From Irpex lacteus (Eukaryota; Basidiomycota; Agaricomycetes; Polyporales; Irpicaceae), in the NCBI GenBank assembly GCA_001986395.2, contig MQVO02000004.1:992001-1056000 (forward strand): 64,000 bases of DNA, in the 5' to 3' direction. The notes under the pieces were generated by a model. It was not told the DNA's origin. It saw only the letters and a list, made by a program, of their open reading frames with translations, and did not search any database. A program made the translations under genes and the position numbers. Numbering within the stretch: position 1 is the stretch's first letter; every line of letters begins with the position of its first letter. Positions 15,001 to 25,298 of the stretch are shown piece by piece.

Positions 15001-17274
15001 CATCGTCACTATGAAAAGGAAGAAGACGCTATCATAAAGGAAGTTTCAGCTTTTGTCGATGCGTGCCAAGGACGACAAAGGCTTACAAAAATTGTCCTGC
15101 TGTCTCTTGCAACCCCACGAGGAAGTACAGCAAGATCGCAAACATGACAAGGGTGACGAGAGTGACGGGGACGTCCACGAGTGTGAGGGCGATAGAGTCT
15201 GCGAAGGGGTGGTACATGGCAGCCTTGAAGTGCCTGAGAACAATGGGACGTTGCGCGAAGAGGGACGGGATCTCGGACATCGACGTCAATGCGGAGAAGA
15301 GGATAGCGCTGTGCGCAAAAAGACATCAGTTGATAGCCCGCGGTGTGATGAACCGAGGTTTGTACGTACAAAAAGAGGACACCGCCCCTAGAGTAGAACG
15401 ACGCCGTTGTGTTCTTGAGTCTGAAGAAGATCGTGCCGTTGAGGATAGCTTGGACAACGAACGCGCTACAGAAGTGATCAGCCTCTATGCCGAGTGAACA
15501 TTGGTAGTATACGCACAACATGTCGATGAGAACCGCGGAGAATTGACCTTTGAGGATTTGGTAGCGACGCAGCATGAGTGCTCTTGCCTATTTCATACAG
15601 TCTTCTGTGAGTAACTCCGGTCGAGGGGAAGATGCATACGACTACATACCTGCATAGGCAGACTGATAGTGAAGGGGCTACCATCTCGGACGTGGTCCGC
15701 ATGTTCCATGGTCACACTCCTCTTATACGCAGCCAGCTTCTCCGGGTTGCCAACATGCTCGTCATGATAGTCTTGCATGTCCGCTCTGTTCTCGTCGCTG
15801 AGGGGATGGTTCTTGAAGTAGGCGGCGAACTCGGCGGCTGTACGTGGGACTGGATGAGCTGGAGGGACAGAACGGGGGATGCGACCATTGGGATCGGTAA
15901 CTGAGATCTTCGCGTTAGCATAAGAGAAAACTGCTGATCGATTGAGACGCACCGGCAACCAAGAAGTCAGCTGTGGTCTGACGATTTGCAGGCTCGTAGC
16001 CCATCTCGATGAAATAGTCTCTGGCCTTCCTCGTGGAACCAAAGTAGGCCATCTTGCCCTCGTAAATTACGCAGACCTATCCGGTAGTCAGCAACAAAGC
16101 CCGGTTCCATCGGTAGTATGGGAAGACATGCCTTATCGAAGAGCTCGTATAAACTTTCACCTGCCTGATAGATCGACACTATCGTCGTCATGCGGGCAGC
16201 ATCGGTCGCGATTCGAAGGGTCTGGATAAATTCCAAGGCCGTCGACGCACTATAAATCCGCCGGAAGTAATGGTCAGTTGGTGTTTAGGAAAGGAGGGTG
16301 ATAATGCACGTACTCAAGACCCTTAGTGGCTCCATCCCAGGAACCGACCAAACATCTCGTAGCAAGGACCTCCGCCAAGCTGACCCTCTTCTTCTGACCT
16401 CCACTGATACCTCTAATGTACGCGTCTCCGACCTTCGTATCCGCAACTTTCTCCAAGCCAAAGACATTGAGCAAAATCTTGACCCAATGCTCCTCGAACG
16501 CCTTCCGCTTCATCCCGTCGAGCCTATTACTTGGTGTGCGGGTCTTGGCGGCGAAGAGCAACGTCTGCGCTACGGTGAGCGTGGGGAAATGGATGTCGTC
16601 TTCGGGGCAGTATTGGACGTCTCCGCGGTGGTGACGAGCGAGCTTGTCGGGAGTGAGTGAGGCAAAGTGACGGTCACCGGATATATCGTGGTATCCATCT
16701 GTCTGGTTGGAGAGAGTCTTCAGGAGGGTCGTGCATCCTGAGCCAGGGCTTCCAAGCACAACTACAAAGAGAATAAATGATCAGCGAGTCCATTTCTATG
16801 CGAAGGTGGACAGGCTACTCACGTAACATCTCGCCCGGTCGTACAACACCCTCGAAGCCCTCGATGATAGTCCTAATCTCGGGATGTCGGATATCGTTGA
16901 TCGCTCCGATTTGGGCGGACGGGGAGAGCAAGGAGCCCACCGTAGGCTGATGAGAGGCTGACGCGCCCAAGCCCGTTACACGAAGGTCCTTGAAATACAC
17001 GCCAAGTTCTCGGTGTTCGATGTGCTCTGCCTTCTCGATTCTATGCCGTATATTAGTCTGGGGCGCGACCCGGAAATGAGAGATAAGATAATTACTGCTT
17101 CATTGCCTTCCTCAAGAACCTCTCCAAGTCAAATGGTGTATCTCCCGATGGACCCGTGAGGGTTAATGTCGACAGAGTATCGTCCTCGACATCATTATTG
17201 TTCACACGCAAGTGACCTTCTTCTTCTCTTGACTCAACCTCCGACTTTCTAGCCTTCTCCAGGTCTGTCTCCAT
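12041..17274 (-). CDS. Full-size PDR-type ABC transporter (ABCG, NBD-TMD-NBD-TMD)
   Basis: More than a dozen exons starting [15 protein letters not shown] and ending [11 protein letters not shown]. The first nucleotide-binding domain has the PDR-type Walker [18 protein letters not shown] (Cys in place of the Walker Lys, normal for PDR proteins), signature [13 protein letters not shown] and a degenerate Walker [18 protein letters not shown]. The second has a canonical Walker [18 protein letters not shown], the PDR-type signature [15 protein letters not shown], Walker [14 protein letters not shown] and switch His in TIHQPSG. Each half is followed by six predicted helices, and a Cys-rich external loop precedes the last helix. 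Such pumps export drugs, terpenoids and fungal metabolites at the plasma membrane. Placement beside the monooxygenase and methyltransferase makes product export or self-protection a reasonable inference. Confidence 0.92.
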
Positions 17275-18828
17275 GCCGCGTGTCTACTAAGCGTACTCCC
17301 AATTAAAATATTGTAGATGCTAGATAACCAGTTTCATAAGAGATGAGGTTCAACAACTGCATAGAGGGTTAGACACACCTTCGAATAAATCGGAGCCTCT
17401 GATGGAAGCAAAGCAGAGAGTGAATAAGTGGGAAAGATGGGGACGAACTAGGTGCAGAACTCACTCTGCGGATGCTGGGTGCTTGCCATTATATTCTACG
17501 CAAAGCACAGCGCTGACGAGAGTGGACGAGTGCCATGTTCGGTGTATTTCGGCGAACGAGCGTCAGCGAAGTGAGTACGATCTGGAAGGTCATCCGAGTT
17601 CGGAAATGATACACAACGCACTCCTATCAGTTGTAAACATCAGTTCATTCCAGGTCAGCGCACCCCTGTTGTGTGTAATTAACGCCAATAACCCACCTCA
17701 GGGCACCGGTGCGATTGGCAGAGCGGGATCAAAATCAAAATCTCCGGTGGCGGATTCGTCGATGTTGGAAAGGCGTAAATACAGATACCGCCTGCCATCC
17801 TAGACTAGAAGGTTACTGGCAGGAAACCTTCACCGACCGTAGTACACTTGGATTAGTACCACCTCCCTTGGGATACGCCGAGATACACCGTCGGTGAACT
17901 AAAGGCAGAAGGTTGTTAGCGTTACTGACTATCATTAGCAATGGTTGCTTCCAATTGCGGTATGCCGCACCTTTGTCGCAAGTTTGTCGCCAGGTGCTGA
18001 GACGTTCCCGGAGTGGGACACCGAGCGCTCATACGACGGCTATTAGTCGTACGGTCTGACACAATGCACTACGTATACGTATGTGCCAGTATGCATCGCA
18101 TTCGGAGAAGCTTCGCGATACATGCGCAGTTCAGGTCCTCATCCCGATTATTGAATGGGTGTTGGTCCAAGGAACCGAGAGCATGGCCGAGCTGTTCAAA
18201 GTAGTTGGCAAAAAAGAAGCCACTTAACTGAATAATAACGTGCTGACGTCAGCATGATGATCGCAAGAGGTCCCAAATAGGAAGGCGCTGTGTTGAACAA
18301 AACGGCTGGACGCGTCCGGTGAACTCAATCTCGTCGACACTGCATGCTCAATGCTCAATCTGTATTGTATCCAAGGGAATAGGTATGCATCATTTTATAT
18401 GTGCTGAACATAAACTGACATTGACGAAACAGATCGTCGTACGCGTTCAAGTCGTACTGGCAGTGACTCGGCTGACCGCAGGCAACTCAAACTTAGATCG
18501 AGACGCAGGCTGCGTCGGCATGTACAACCTCGCGAACACAGACTAAACCATCGATATCACATATCAGTGCAGCGCAGCTTCTATAGACCTCTCATCTGGT
18601 ATGTCGCTCACGCGAATCCTGTCAACTACCAAATCGAGAACCAAACCGCCAGTCCAAATCGCAATACCCGCAATACCACACAAATTCAGTCAGCCCGCGA
18701 AAAACACGGTCTAGATGCTCATAGACCATGGCCTCCAAAGCTCTCACTCTCCTCCCTCCTCCACCTCTCTCGCGTAACCCCCTTCCTCCGCACCAACCTC
18801 CCAACCTCCAGCCCTTCCCACCCGCACA
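17275..18828. other. Intergenic promoter region of the ABC transporter and DUF6593 genes
   Basis: About 1.5 kb between divergent genes. Open frames of up to 133 codons (for example 17402-17803) lack known domains and splice continuity. The region includes a perfect 14 nt palindrome listed separately, and from about 18740 it becomes strongly C-rich leading into the DUF6593 gene. Confidence 0.5.
18241..18254. promoter_or_regulatory. Perfect palindrome TGCTGACGTCAGCA (CRE/MARE-type bZIP site)
   Basis: The 14 bases equal their own reverse complement and contain the CRE core TGACGTCA flanked by the GC extensions known from Maf-type bZIP sites. It lies about 970 nt upstream of the ABC transporter start and about 575 nt upstream of the DUF6593 start, so either gene could respond. 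Binding by a fungal bZIP factor (Atf1/CREB-like or stress-type) is inferred from the motif. Confidence 0.5.
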
Positions 18829-19602
18829 ATGAACCTGTACTTCGTCCCCAACGACCCCGAACACACAACCCTCGTCTCCGCCAACGGCGTCGCCCAATAC
18901 CGCATCACCACCTCAAAGGCCGGGGCTCTACGCGTGAAAAGCCCCTCCGTCACGCGCATAACGCGTCCTTCCGGTTCAGTGTTCGCAGTGGTAGGAGAGG
19001 TGGAGTGGCGCAGGTGCGGGTTCCATCCGGTTGTGAGGAGCCATGTGTTTGATGGGAAGGATCAGTGTATTGAGGTTAGGGAGTTGTTGTATAAGGTTGG
19101 GGGGACGTTTAGCACGTGAGTTTCTCGGTTTGCGTTTGCGTTTGGGTGTGCTGTGATGGAGAAGGATGAGAGGAGGATGCTGACATTTTCTTTATTAGTG
19201 CGAGGTATTTTCTAGGGAACGACAACGAAGAGTACCGGTGGAAGTACTCCAAAGGCAGCGGCTACGTCGTAAGTCTCCCACCCTCCCCTCTCTCCTCCCC
19301 TCCTTCCTTCCCTCATACTAACCCCCTCACCACCTCCCTCTCCCTCCCAGCTAACCCACCTAACCACCGGCTCCGAAATCGCCCGTCACGCCCTCGACCC
19401 CACCATCAAAGACGGCTTCTTCCGCGGCGAAGCAAAATGGGCATTGAAGATCCGGCCAACATCACTGGACATCGACCTCGTCGTCCTGACGTTTATTATT
19501 CTGGAGAAGAGGAGAAGGGATGGGTTGAAGTGTGGGGGACATAAGGCGGTGGATAGGGAGGAGGCGCCTTGTGAGAGTGGGGTTGATATTGGTGGGATTT
19601 GA
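18829..19602 (+). CDS. DUF6593-type small beta-rich protein
   Basis: Three exons (18829-19115, 19199-19268, 19351-19602) give 202 codons. It starts MNLYFVPNDPEHTTLVSANG and includes YRITTSKAGALR, then WRRCGFHPVVRSHVFDG, YFLGNDNEEYRWKYSKGSG and a hydrophobic strand IDLVVLTFIILEKRRR near the end. This layout, with the paired motifs EYRWK and a final VVLTFIILEKRRR, is characteristic of the DUF6593 family that is amplified in mushroom-forming fungi. No biochemical role is known. No signal peptide or membrane helix is clear. The gene shows a strong base-composition change, C-rich at its 5' end and G-rich towards the 3' end of exons 1 and 3. Confidence 0.75.
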
Positions 19603-19906
19603 TGTGTGGAAGGGGGAGGGGGAGAGGGTTGGTTTTGGTTTTCTTTTGGGTTTTTGGCGTGTTGGGTTTTGATTTTTTGCTTTAATGGGTTTTGGGGGAT
19701 ATGGGTATTGTTGTATATGCTTTTTGCTTTTGGAATTGATGGTCTAATTGGTTGAAAATTGGACCGCAATGAAGACGCATCGCACACGAAGATACGCCCA
19801 CTAAAGCGAAATCAAACAGATCCTATAATTACATAAGTGATACACAATCCAAAGTACCAAAAAATAACTATACACCTCCAACAAACCGCCACCCACTCCT
19901 GCGCAC
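19603..19906. other. G/T-rich convergent 3' spacer
   Basis: The plus strand from about 19610 to 19740 is unusually rich in G and T, with runs of G and T alternating after the DUF6593 stop codon. It has three G-runs of three or more close together (about 19613-19628), just short of the usual four-run quadruplex rule. No gene is present. Confidence 0.5.
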
Positions 19907-21465
19907 TCACGACCACCCCTCCTCACCCTTACATCTCCCAAGGAAGTTAAACTCCACAAGCAAAGGAACGAGCGCCGGATCCGGATCGTCATAAAAATCC
20001 AACAACGCCCACCCGCGTAACCTCGGCACCGTGACATCACTCTTCGAATCAGAATCCGCATCGTCGTCGTCGTCCCCGCTGAGCAAGTCGATAAGTCGCC
20101 TCGCGAGACGGCCGTTGACGCCTTCTACCCCGACGCCGGCTTGTGGCCAGCCGAACCCTCGTGCGACGGTGGGAGGAGACGCGAAGGGGAAGGAGGAGCC
20201 GGAGAAGAAGGATATTGCGAGGGTGGGGGTGTGTGGTTCGGTGGGGCGGGGTTTCATGTTTGATAGGGCTAGTTCGGTTTTTTCGGGTATGTAGAGGAAG
20301 GATGGTATGCGGTACCTACAATCGATGTGAGCACTCAACATCCAAGGAATTAAAAGTGTGAAGAATTATACCAGTCGTGTGTCCGTACGATCGTGTTCTT
20401 GCACGGCCAGCTAAACCCCTCCTTCTCGCTATCCGGCCATTTCGTAGGGTGGATACCCATACCCTCATGCCCACCATCCCAACTATCTTTATCATCGCAG
20501 AACCGGCTGAACATGACGACCTTGCCTCGTACTTCGCCCAGCGTCGGCACCCTATTGTCCAGGTACCACATATCTTTACCGCCGGGCCCCTTCATGATTT
20601 CCTCCTGAACGAGAACAGAGAAAGTCGGATGTGGAGGATCCTCTTCTTTGATGGACATCACGACTGTCTCGCGTCGTCCGTGTTCTGAGGTGAGGAATGC
20701 GTGTATGACGGCTAGGACGTCTTGGAAAGTCGCTTTCTGGGGGTATCGGCCGTGGTAGACCATTAGTCTGTGTTTCTTCACTGCGAGGCGTATGTCGAGT
20801 ACTCGGATACCGCGAGCGAGCTGGACGGCTAGGGGGCTGTCGGCTGATTGACATTGGGCGAAGGATCCGCCGTAGAACGCCATACTGTGTTTGAATGAGA
20901 GACTGTCGCCTGAGAGGGATTTGCGGTACGTACGTGTCATGAGTGCCTGTATAAAGAGGTCAAATGGTGATGTAGATAGACATGAGTCCCTGGATACATA
21001 CCAGGCAATGTCACAGAAGACAGTGGGACACTGTCAGGTATGTCGCCCAAGAACCTGGACGTATCCCTACGAGGGAGGATGAGAAGGCGGTGATGGTCTC
21101 TGGTAATCTTTTATTGTCATTAGTGTACCAAGCACTCGTATAACTAGAATTTCAAGTACCTTTGAGCGATAAATTATCCAAGGCGAACCTTCACTAGCCT
21201 TCAATACCGCCCAGGTCGCACCAAACGTCAAAGAGTGCCCAATGACGACTCCATTAAGACCTGATCCCCACCCATCATGAATCGGTGTTGAATCATCCTT
21301 CTCGTTGTGTACACGAGGTGCTAGAGTCAGATTGAGACGGTGGCCAGGAACTCGAGTGGTAACAGTCGCAGATGGATAAATAACGTCGAAGGCTCCCGGT
21401 CTACTGCCATTATGGCCGCAATAAACAGTTATTGCAGAGCGATTCACTATTGTAAGTTGATGCAT
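19907..21465 (-). CDS. Phosphatidylinositol-specific phospholipase C, X-domain (PLC-like phosphodiesterase)
   Basis: Starts MHQLTIVNRSAITVYCGHNG and runs through several exons. The first catalytic histidine sits in VTLPGTHDT, assembled across an intron at about 20950-21000. The second is in LMVYHGRYPQKATFQDVL, with RGIRVLDIRLAV before it, the usual order for bacterial-type single-domain PI-PLC. Later motifs include VVMSIKEED, KDMWYLDNRVPTLGEVRGKV and GWALLDFYDDPD near the C-terminus. There is no Y, PH or C2 domain, so this is a stand-alone enzyme rather than a signalling PLC-delta. It would cleave phosphoinositol lipids or GPI anchors. The N-terminal extra region (about 120 residues, before the LPGTHD motif) resembles a beta-sandwich often fused to this domain in mushrooms. 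No clear signal peptide. Confidence 0.85.
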
Positions 21466-21775
21466 TCCATCCAGTCAATTTGGCGGTGAGTCGGTTGAAG
21501 CAGGTGGTGGTGAGAGTCAAAGATGCATGTTGTGATCATCTGGTGTCAGTGAAGTGAGGCGGGATCGGAGCTGGAGTGGGAGTGCGTTTGCGGCACTTGG
21601 CCCGATCTGGCCCTGAGATCGGGGGCATGTGACCGTTCCCTCGACGCGATTCAGTCGTGTTTCATTTCAGTTCTCTCGGCTCTCGTCTAGCAACTTGAAG
21701 GTAGGATCTGTACAAGTTCTTACTCATCTGGTTTTCTCCGACTTACGCACAATATACCACTCTACTGAACGCCAG

Positions 21776-23584
21776 ATGTCGCAATTGGCCAGTCAAGAAG
21801 AGATTCAAGAGCAAGAAGCTCCGCATGTGGGTGGATGACTCTCGCAGGAGAGATTTTCTAACTGTTACTTCAGGTGTTGAGTGCATATGTACACGATGTG
21901 CGATATTTTGCAGCTCTACTACGTTGCGTGAGCTTTGCCAAAGTACGTACAGCCGTACTCACCTCTTACCATGCTTAAAGAGACCACACCTCACGCTCAC
22001 GAAGATGGCATGCATAACAATCATGAACCACGGACTCGTAGTAACAACAGAAGAAGCTCGAACGCTCATAGGTACCCCCCCCCTCTCACTCCCCCGCCTC
22101 GTCTAATAAACTCACCCCAACTCTTCTAGGAACCGCATACATCTTCGACGAAGTATTCGACGAATACACCTACAACCCCCCACCCCACCCACACCCCCTC
22201 TCCCAATCCTCCTTCACTAGCTCACAAATGGGAGATAATGATGAGGAAAACAATAACAACACAGCAATAGAGATAAACCTCTCCGTCCTGCTTGAATGCC
22301 TGAACATCCTAGGCACAGCAGGCCCTACGACGACGAACCTGAAAGCTAACGAGAAGGCACACCGGTTCTATGACCTTGGACAGGGGGACGATGAATACGA
22401 TGAGGCCGGTCCGTCGAGGAGAAGGGGAGGAGCGGGAGGAGCGGGAGGGAGAAACGATGTTGCGAAGGAGGGGGCTGCGGGGAACGCGAGGCTAGATCAG
22501 TATTTTGGAGGGAGCGGGAAGAAGACGGGGATGAGGCTGTCTTATGCGGGTGCTGGGTATCCGCTCACGCTTCTCATGTGCGTATGCAACTCCTTTCTTT
22601 TCTATATGTGTGTAGGATGCATTTACGGAATCAGATTTGGCATTGAACAGAGCAGAAGAAGCAGACGGGCCCACCGCAACATGCGAAATACCAACCTTCG
22701 ACCCCGAACCGCGTCTCGAGCTGCCTTTCGACGCAGAACAAACGTGCGTTTCCCCACCCCCTTATACTCCCATCTTTCCTAACCTTTGCATATCCTACAC
22801 AGAGCACTCCGTATAATCCTCAAGGCAAGCACCCCAACAAACCTCATACCTAAGCCGAAATCCCTACTAACGCGAACACTAACGCTAACATTGATCGACA
22901 GTCCTCCTGGCTCAGAGACGCACTCTCCGAACTCGAGCCCTCCTGCGAGAAAGTCACCATCATAGGTCACCCGCCCCCTCCAGACGGCCGTGCACCGCGC
23001 ACGTCTGCGCCACCTAGGCTACGTCTTAAAGCCTCAGGAAACTGGGGTAGCACCGAGGTATGTACACTTTCCCTCCCTCACTCCTTCCTCCTTGCTGTTC
23101 AGATAACATCTGACGTATACGCGCAGATGGACTACCCAAACGACCGAGAAGTCCTCGAAACATGCGACTGCCCCACCGCCGTCAGCTTCAGGTACATCCC
23201 ACTTCACCCACCTCCCACTTCACCCTCTTCTCCCACCTTCCACCTCCCACCTCTCTTCCACCTCTCACCTCCCACCGTCAATCGCATACTGACCCTCAAT
23301 CAATCGCATACTGACTCAAACAAAAACCACTTGAAATTTAGCTATAAACTCAGTCACCTGCAAAAAACCGTGCGCGCGCTCCAAACGTCCATGAAGACCT
23401 CCCTGCGCATCGACCACGACGGCCTGCTGAGTCTGCAGTTCCTCATGCCGTCGCCGAAGGCGAGGCCTGGGAAGTCTTCGAATGCGTTTGTTGAGTTTCG
23501 GGTATGTGTCATTAGTACTGTAAAGTCTTTCGCTGAGTCTGAAGCTTCCTTGGGTAGTGTATGGCTCTGGAGGGCGATGACTAG
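21776..23584 (+). CDS. RAD1: RAD1 checkpoint clamp subunit (9-1-1 complex)
   Basis: Spliced protein starting MSQLASQEEIQEQEAPH, then VLSAYVHDVRYFAALLRCVS, corresponding to the first helix of the PCNA-like fold. It continues with MNHGLVVTTEEARTLIGTAY, FDEYTYN, INLSVLLECLNILGTAG, an acidic/Gly-rich insert, MRLSYAGAGYPLTLL, then EMDYPNDREVLETCDCP, LQTSMKTSLRIDHDGLLSLQ and FVEFRCMALEGDD. These follow RAD1 order from end to end. The last exon is placed after a 56 nt intron (23502-23557), giving a stop at 23582-23584. With Rad9 and Hus1 the product forms the ring loaded at DNA damage to activate ATR/Mec1 signalling in the nucleus. The insert around 22330-22500 is longer than in yeast. Convergent with PDX1 at a spacing of 134 nt. 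Confidence 0.88.
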
Positions 23585-23718
23585 GATGAGTGATCTGGGT
23601 ATACACGAGCTGCCATTCAACTCTCGAGCGAGGAAGCAAAGTAGTCTATGTATCATGAGCATTAAACATCTAATATACGATCATAATAATCACCGCGAAC
23701 GGCACCACAATCAATCAA

Positions 23719-24875
23719 TCACAGGAGCCCCTCGAACCCATGTGAGCTCGCCGTTTTGGGTTTCGGAGGGACCGACAAGTCTACGTGCGGCGCTGGCGGA
23801 GGGGGCAAGTAGTCGGCGATGATGTCGTCGAACGTGGGTGTCGGTGTAGGAGCTGTTGAGATGTGAAGTAAACTGTGAGTACTGGGGTATGACCGGAGTA
23901 ATGAGAATAGAGAAGAGACGTACCAGGCTTGTAAGGCCTCTGCGACACCTCCACCAAGTTATTAACAATAAGCCTTCTCAACGCCGGGCCGTCCAACGGC
24001 GTCGGGGGCGGCGGCGCCGCCTTCACACCACTCTTCTCCTTCTTCGCCGCCTCCTCCTCCTTCTCCAGCGCAGCCTTGTACGTGCCCAGCGGCCCACTCG
24101 CCTTACCCAAGAAAGTCAACACATCCCCCTTCGTGATCTGCCCGCGAACACCGGTGCCTTCGATCTTGCTGGTATCGGAGATGCCGTTTTCTTGTAAGAT
24201 TCGGAGGACGGAGGGGAAGAGGGGTCGGGAGTGGGAGGGCAGGTCGTGCGGCTTTGAGGATGGGCCGGAGGAGGTGTCGGAGGTTTTGTCGGGGACGGCT
24301 GAGGGTGGTGCTTGCTCTGTCTTTTCGGCGGGAGGGGGAGTTGATTGTGAGGTTTCTGTGGACTCCTCCGCTGGGATTTCGAGGTTGGAGATGTCGTCGC
24401 CTTCTTCGGCAAGGAGGCCAATGACTTTACCGACTGGGATGTTCTTCGCGCCGTCTGGTGCCTAGAGGAATCACGGTAAGACTATATAGCGAGAATAAAA
24501 TGTGGTTACGCACTAGAATCTTTCCTAGAATACCATCGTCCTGCGCTTCGACGTCGATAGTAGCCTTGTCCGTTTCCTATCCCAATAATACGTCAGAGGT
24601 GCACATGACACATGGAATGACGCTACTTACGATCTCAAGCAGAACATCGCCAGCAGCAAACGACTCTCCCTCCTTCTTCTTCCAGGACGATATGCCACCC
24701 TCGGTCATCGTAGGAGACATAGCTGGCATAGTAAACTTTGACACAGCACGCCGGCTGGTCGAAGTTTGGAAAACTACACATAGGTTAGTGTCCTGCGTGC
24801 TCTCAGGTGCAAGCACTCACATCTCCTACCGCCGACGATGCGCGCGACGTTGTGCTGGGCCCTGAGTGCGTTCAT
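23719..24875 (-). CDS. PDX1: Pyruvate dehydrogenase complex E3-binding protein (PDX1)
   Basis: Starts MNALRAQHNVARIVGGRR, a short basic segment that fits a mitochondrial presequence. The mature part begins FTMPAMSPTMTEGGISSWKK, the lipoyl domain, whose lipoylated lysine lies in ETDKATIDVEAQDDGILGKI across the next intron. A Pro/Ser/Thr hinge follows, then the peripheral subunit-binding domain with LFPSVLRILQENGISDT and IEGTGVRGQITKGDVL. After that comes a charged Ala/Lys linker and a short tail ending HGFEGLL. The large acetyltransferase catalytic domain with its DHR active site is absent and total length is about 300 residues, so it is the E3-binding protein and not E2 itself. It anchors dihydrolipoamide dehydrogenase in the mitochondrial complex. 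Confidence 0.85.
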
Positions 24876-25298
24876 GGTGGTCGCAGAGTAAGCGGTCAGA
24901 ACCGTACGACTCGTCGGAAGAGGTCAGAGCGCGCCTACGAACCAATGAGACGCGACGTAGGACTCGGGTCCGGAATAGGAAGTGGGCACGTGCACGCGAT
25001 ATGTCGTGCGCCGTCGGCAGGTACAGGCGCCTGTGTCCCCGCTTTCGGTCGGGACTCAGGAGGAGAGACGGCCGTGGCTGGGCCCATTGTAAATGCATGT
25101 CACGCCCAAGCGGGGACCGTAGCGGGGCTCCCCTGACCTCACGAGGGTGGCCCTGTCCGAGACGTCTGCGTGCCTTGCCTCACCGCTCACCTCCCCACCA
25201 CCACCACACACAGCGACGAGAGCCGCAATCCTGGCTTAGCAGGACGCCTCCCAAATATCCTCGTATATTAAACCCTGCTAATCCCACTACAGCCCGCG
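24876..25298. other. Bidirectional promoter between PDX1 and the Zn2Cys6-like gene
   Basis: A 423 nt GC-rich spacer between divergent genes. It carries one TCACGCCC element followed by AAGCGGGG at about 25100-25115, similar to the cluster at 34986-35022. No TATA box is obvious. Confidence 0.5.

Noticed and set aside
17402..17803. 133-codon plus-strand frame upstream of the ABC transporter
   Set aside because: Peptide without domain or signal and no in-frame splice partner; likely chance.
19612..19630. Possible G-quadruplex in the DUF6593 3' flank
   Set aside because: Only three G-runs of three or more are close together, so the standard four-run rule is not met.
20890..20940. Apparent PI-PLC start MTRTYRKSLSGD
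   Set aside because: This stretch is intron sequence; splicing it out restores THDT-MAFYGG, and the true start is upstream at 21465.
23502..23745. A longer RAD1 ending via a 223 nt intron and a last exon EPLEPM, which would overlap PDX1 coding sequence on the other strand
   Set aside because: A 56 nt intron gives FRCMALEGDD with a proper stop at 23582-23584, agreeing with the family ending; the overlap is an artefact of the wrong acceptor.
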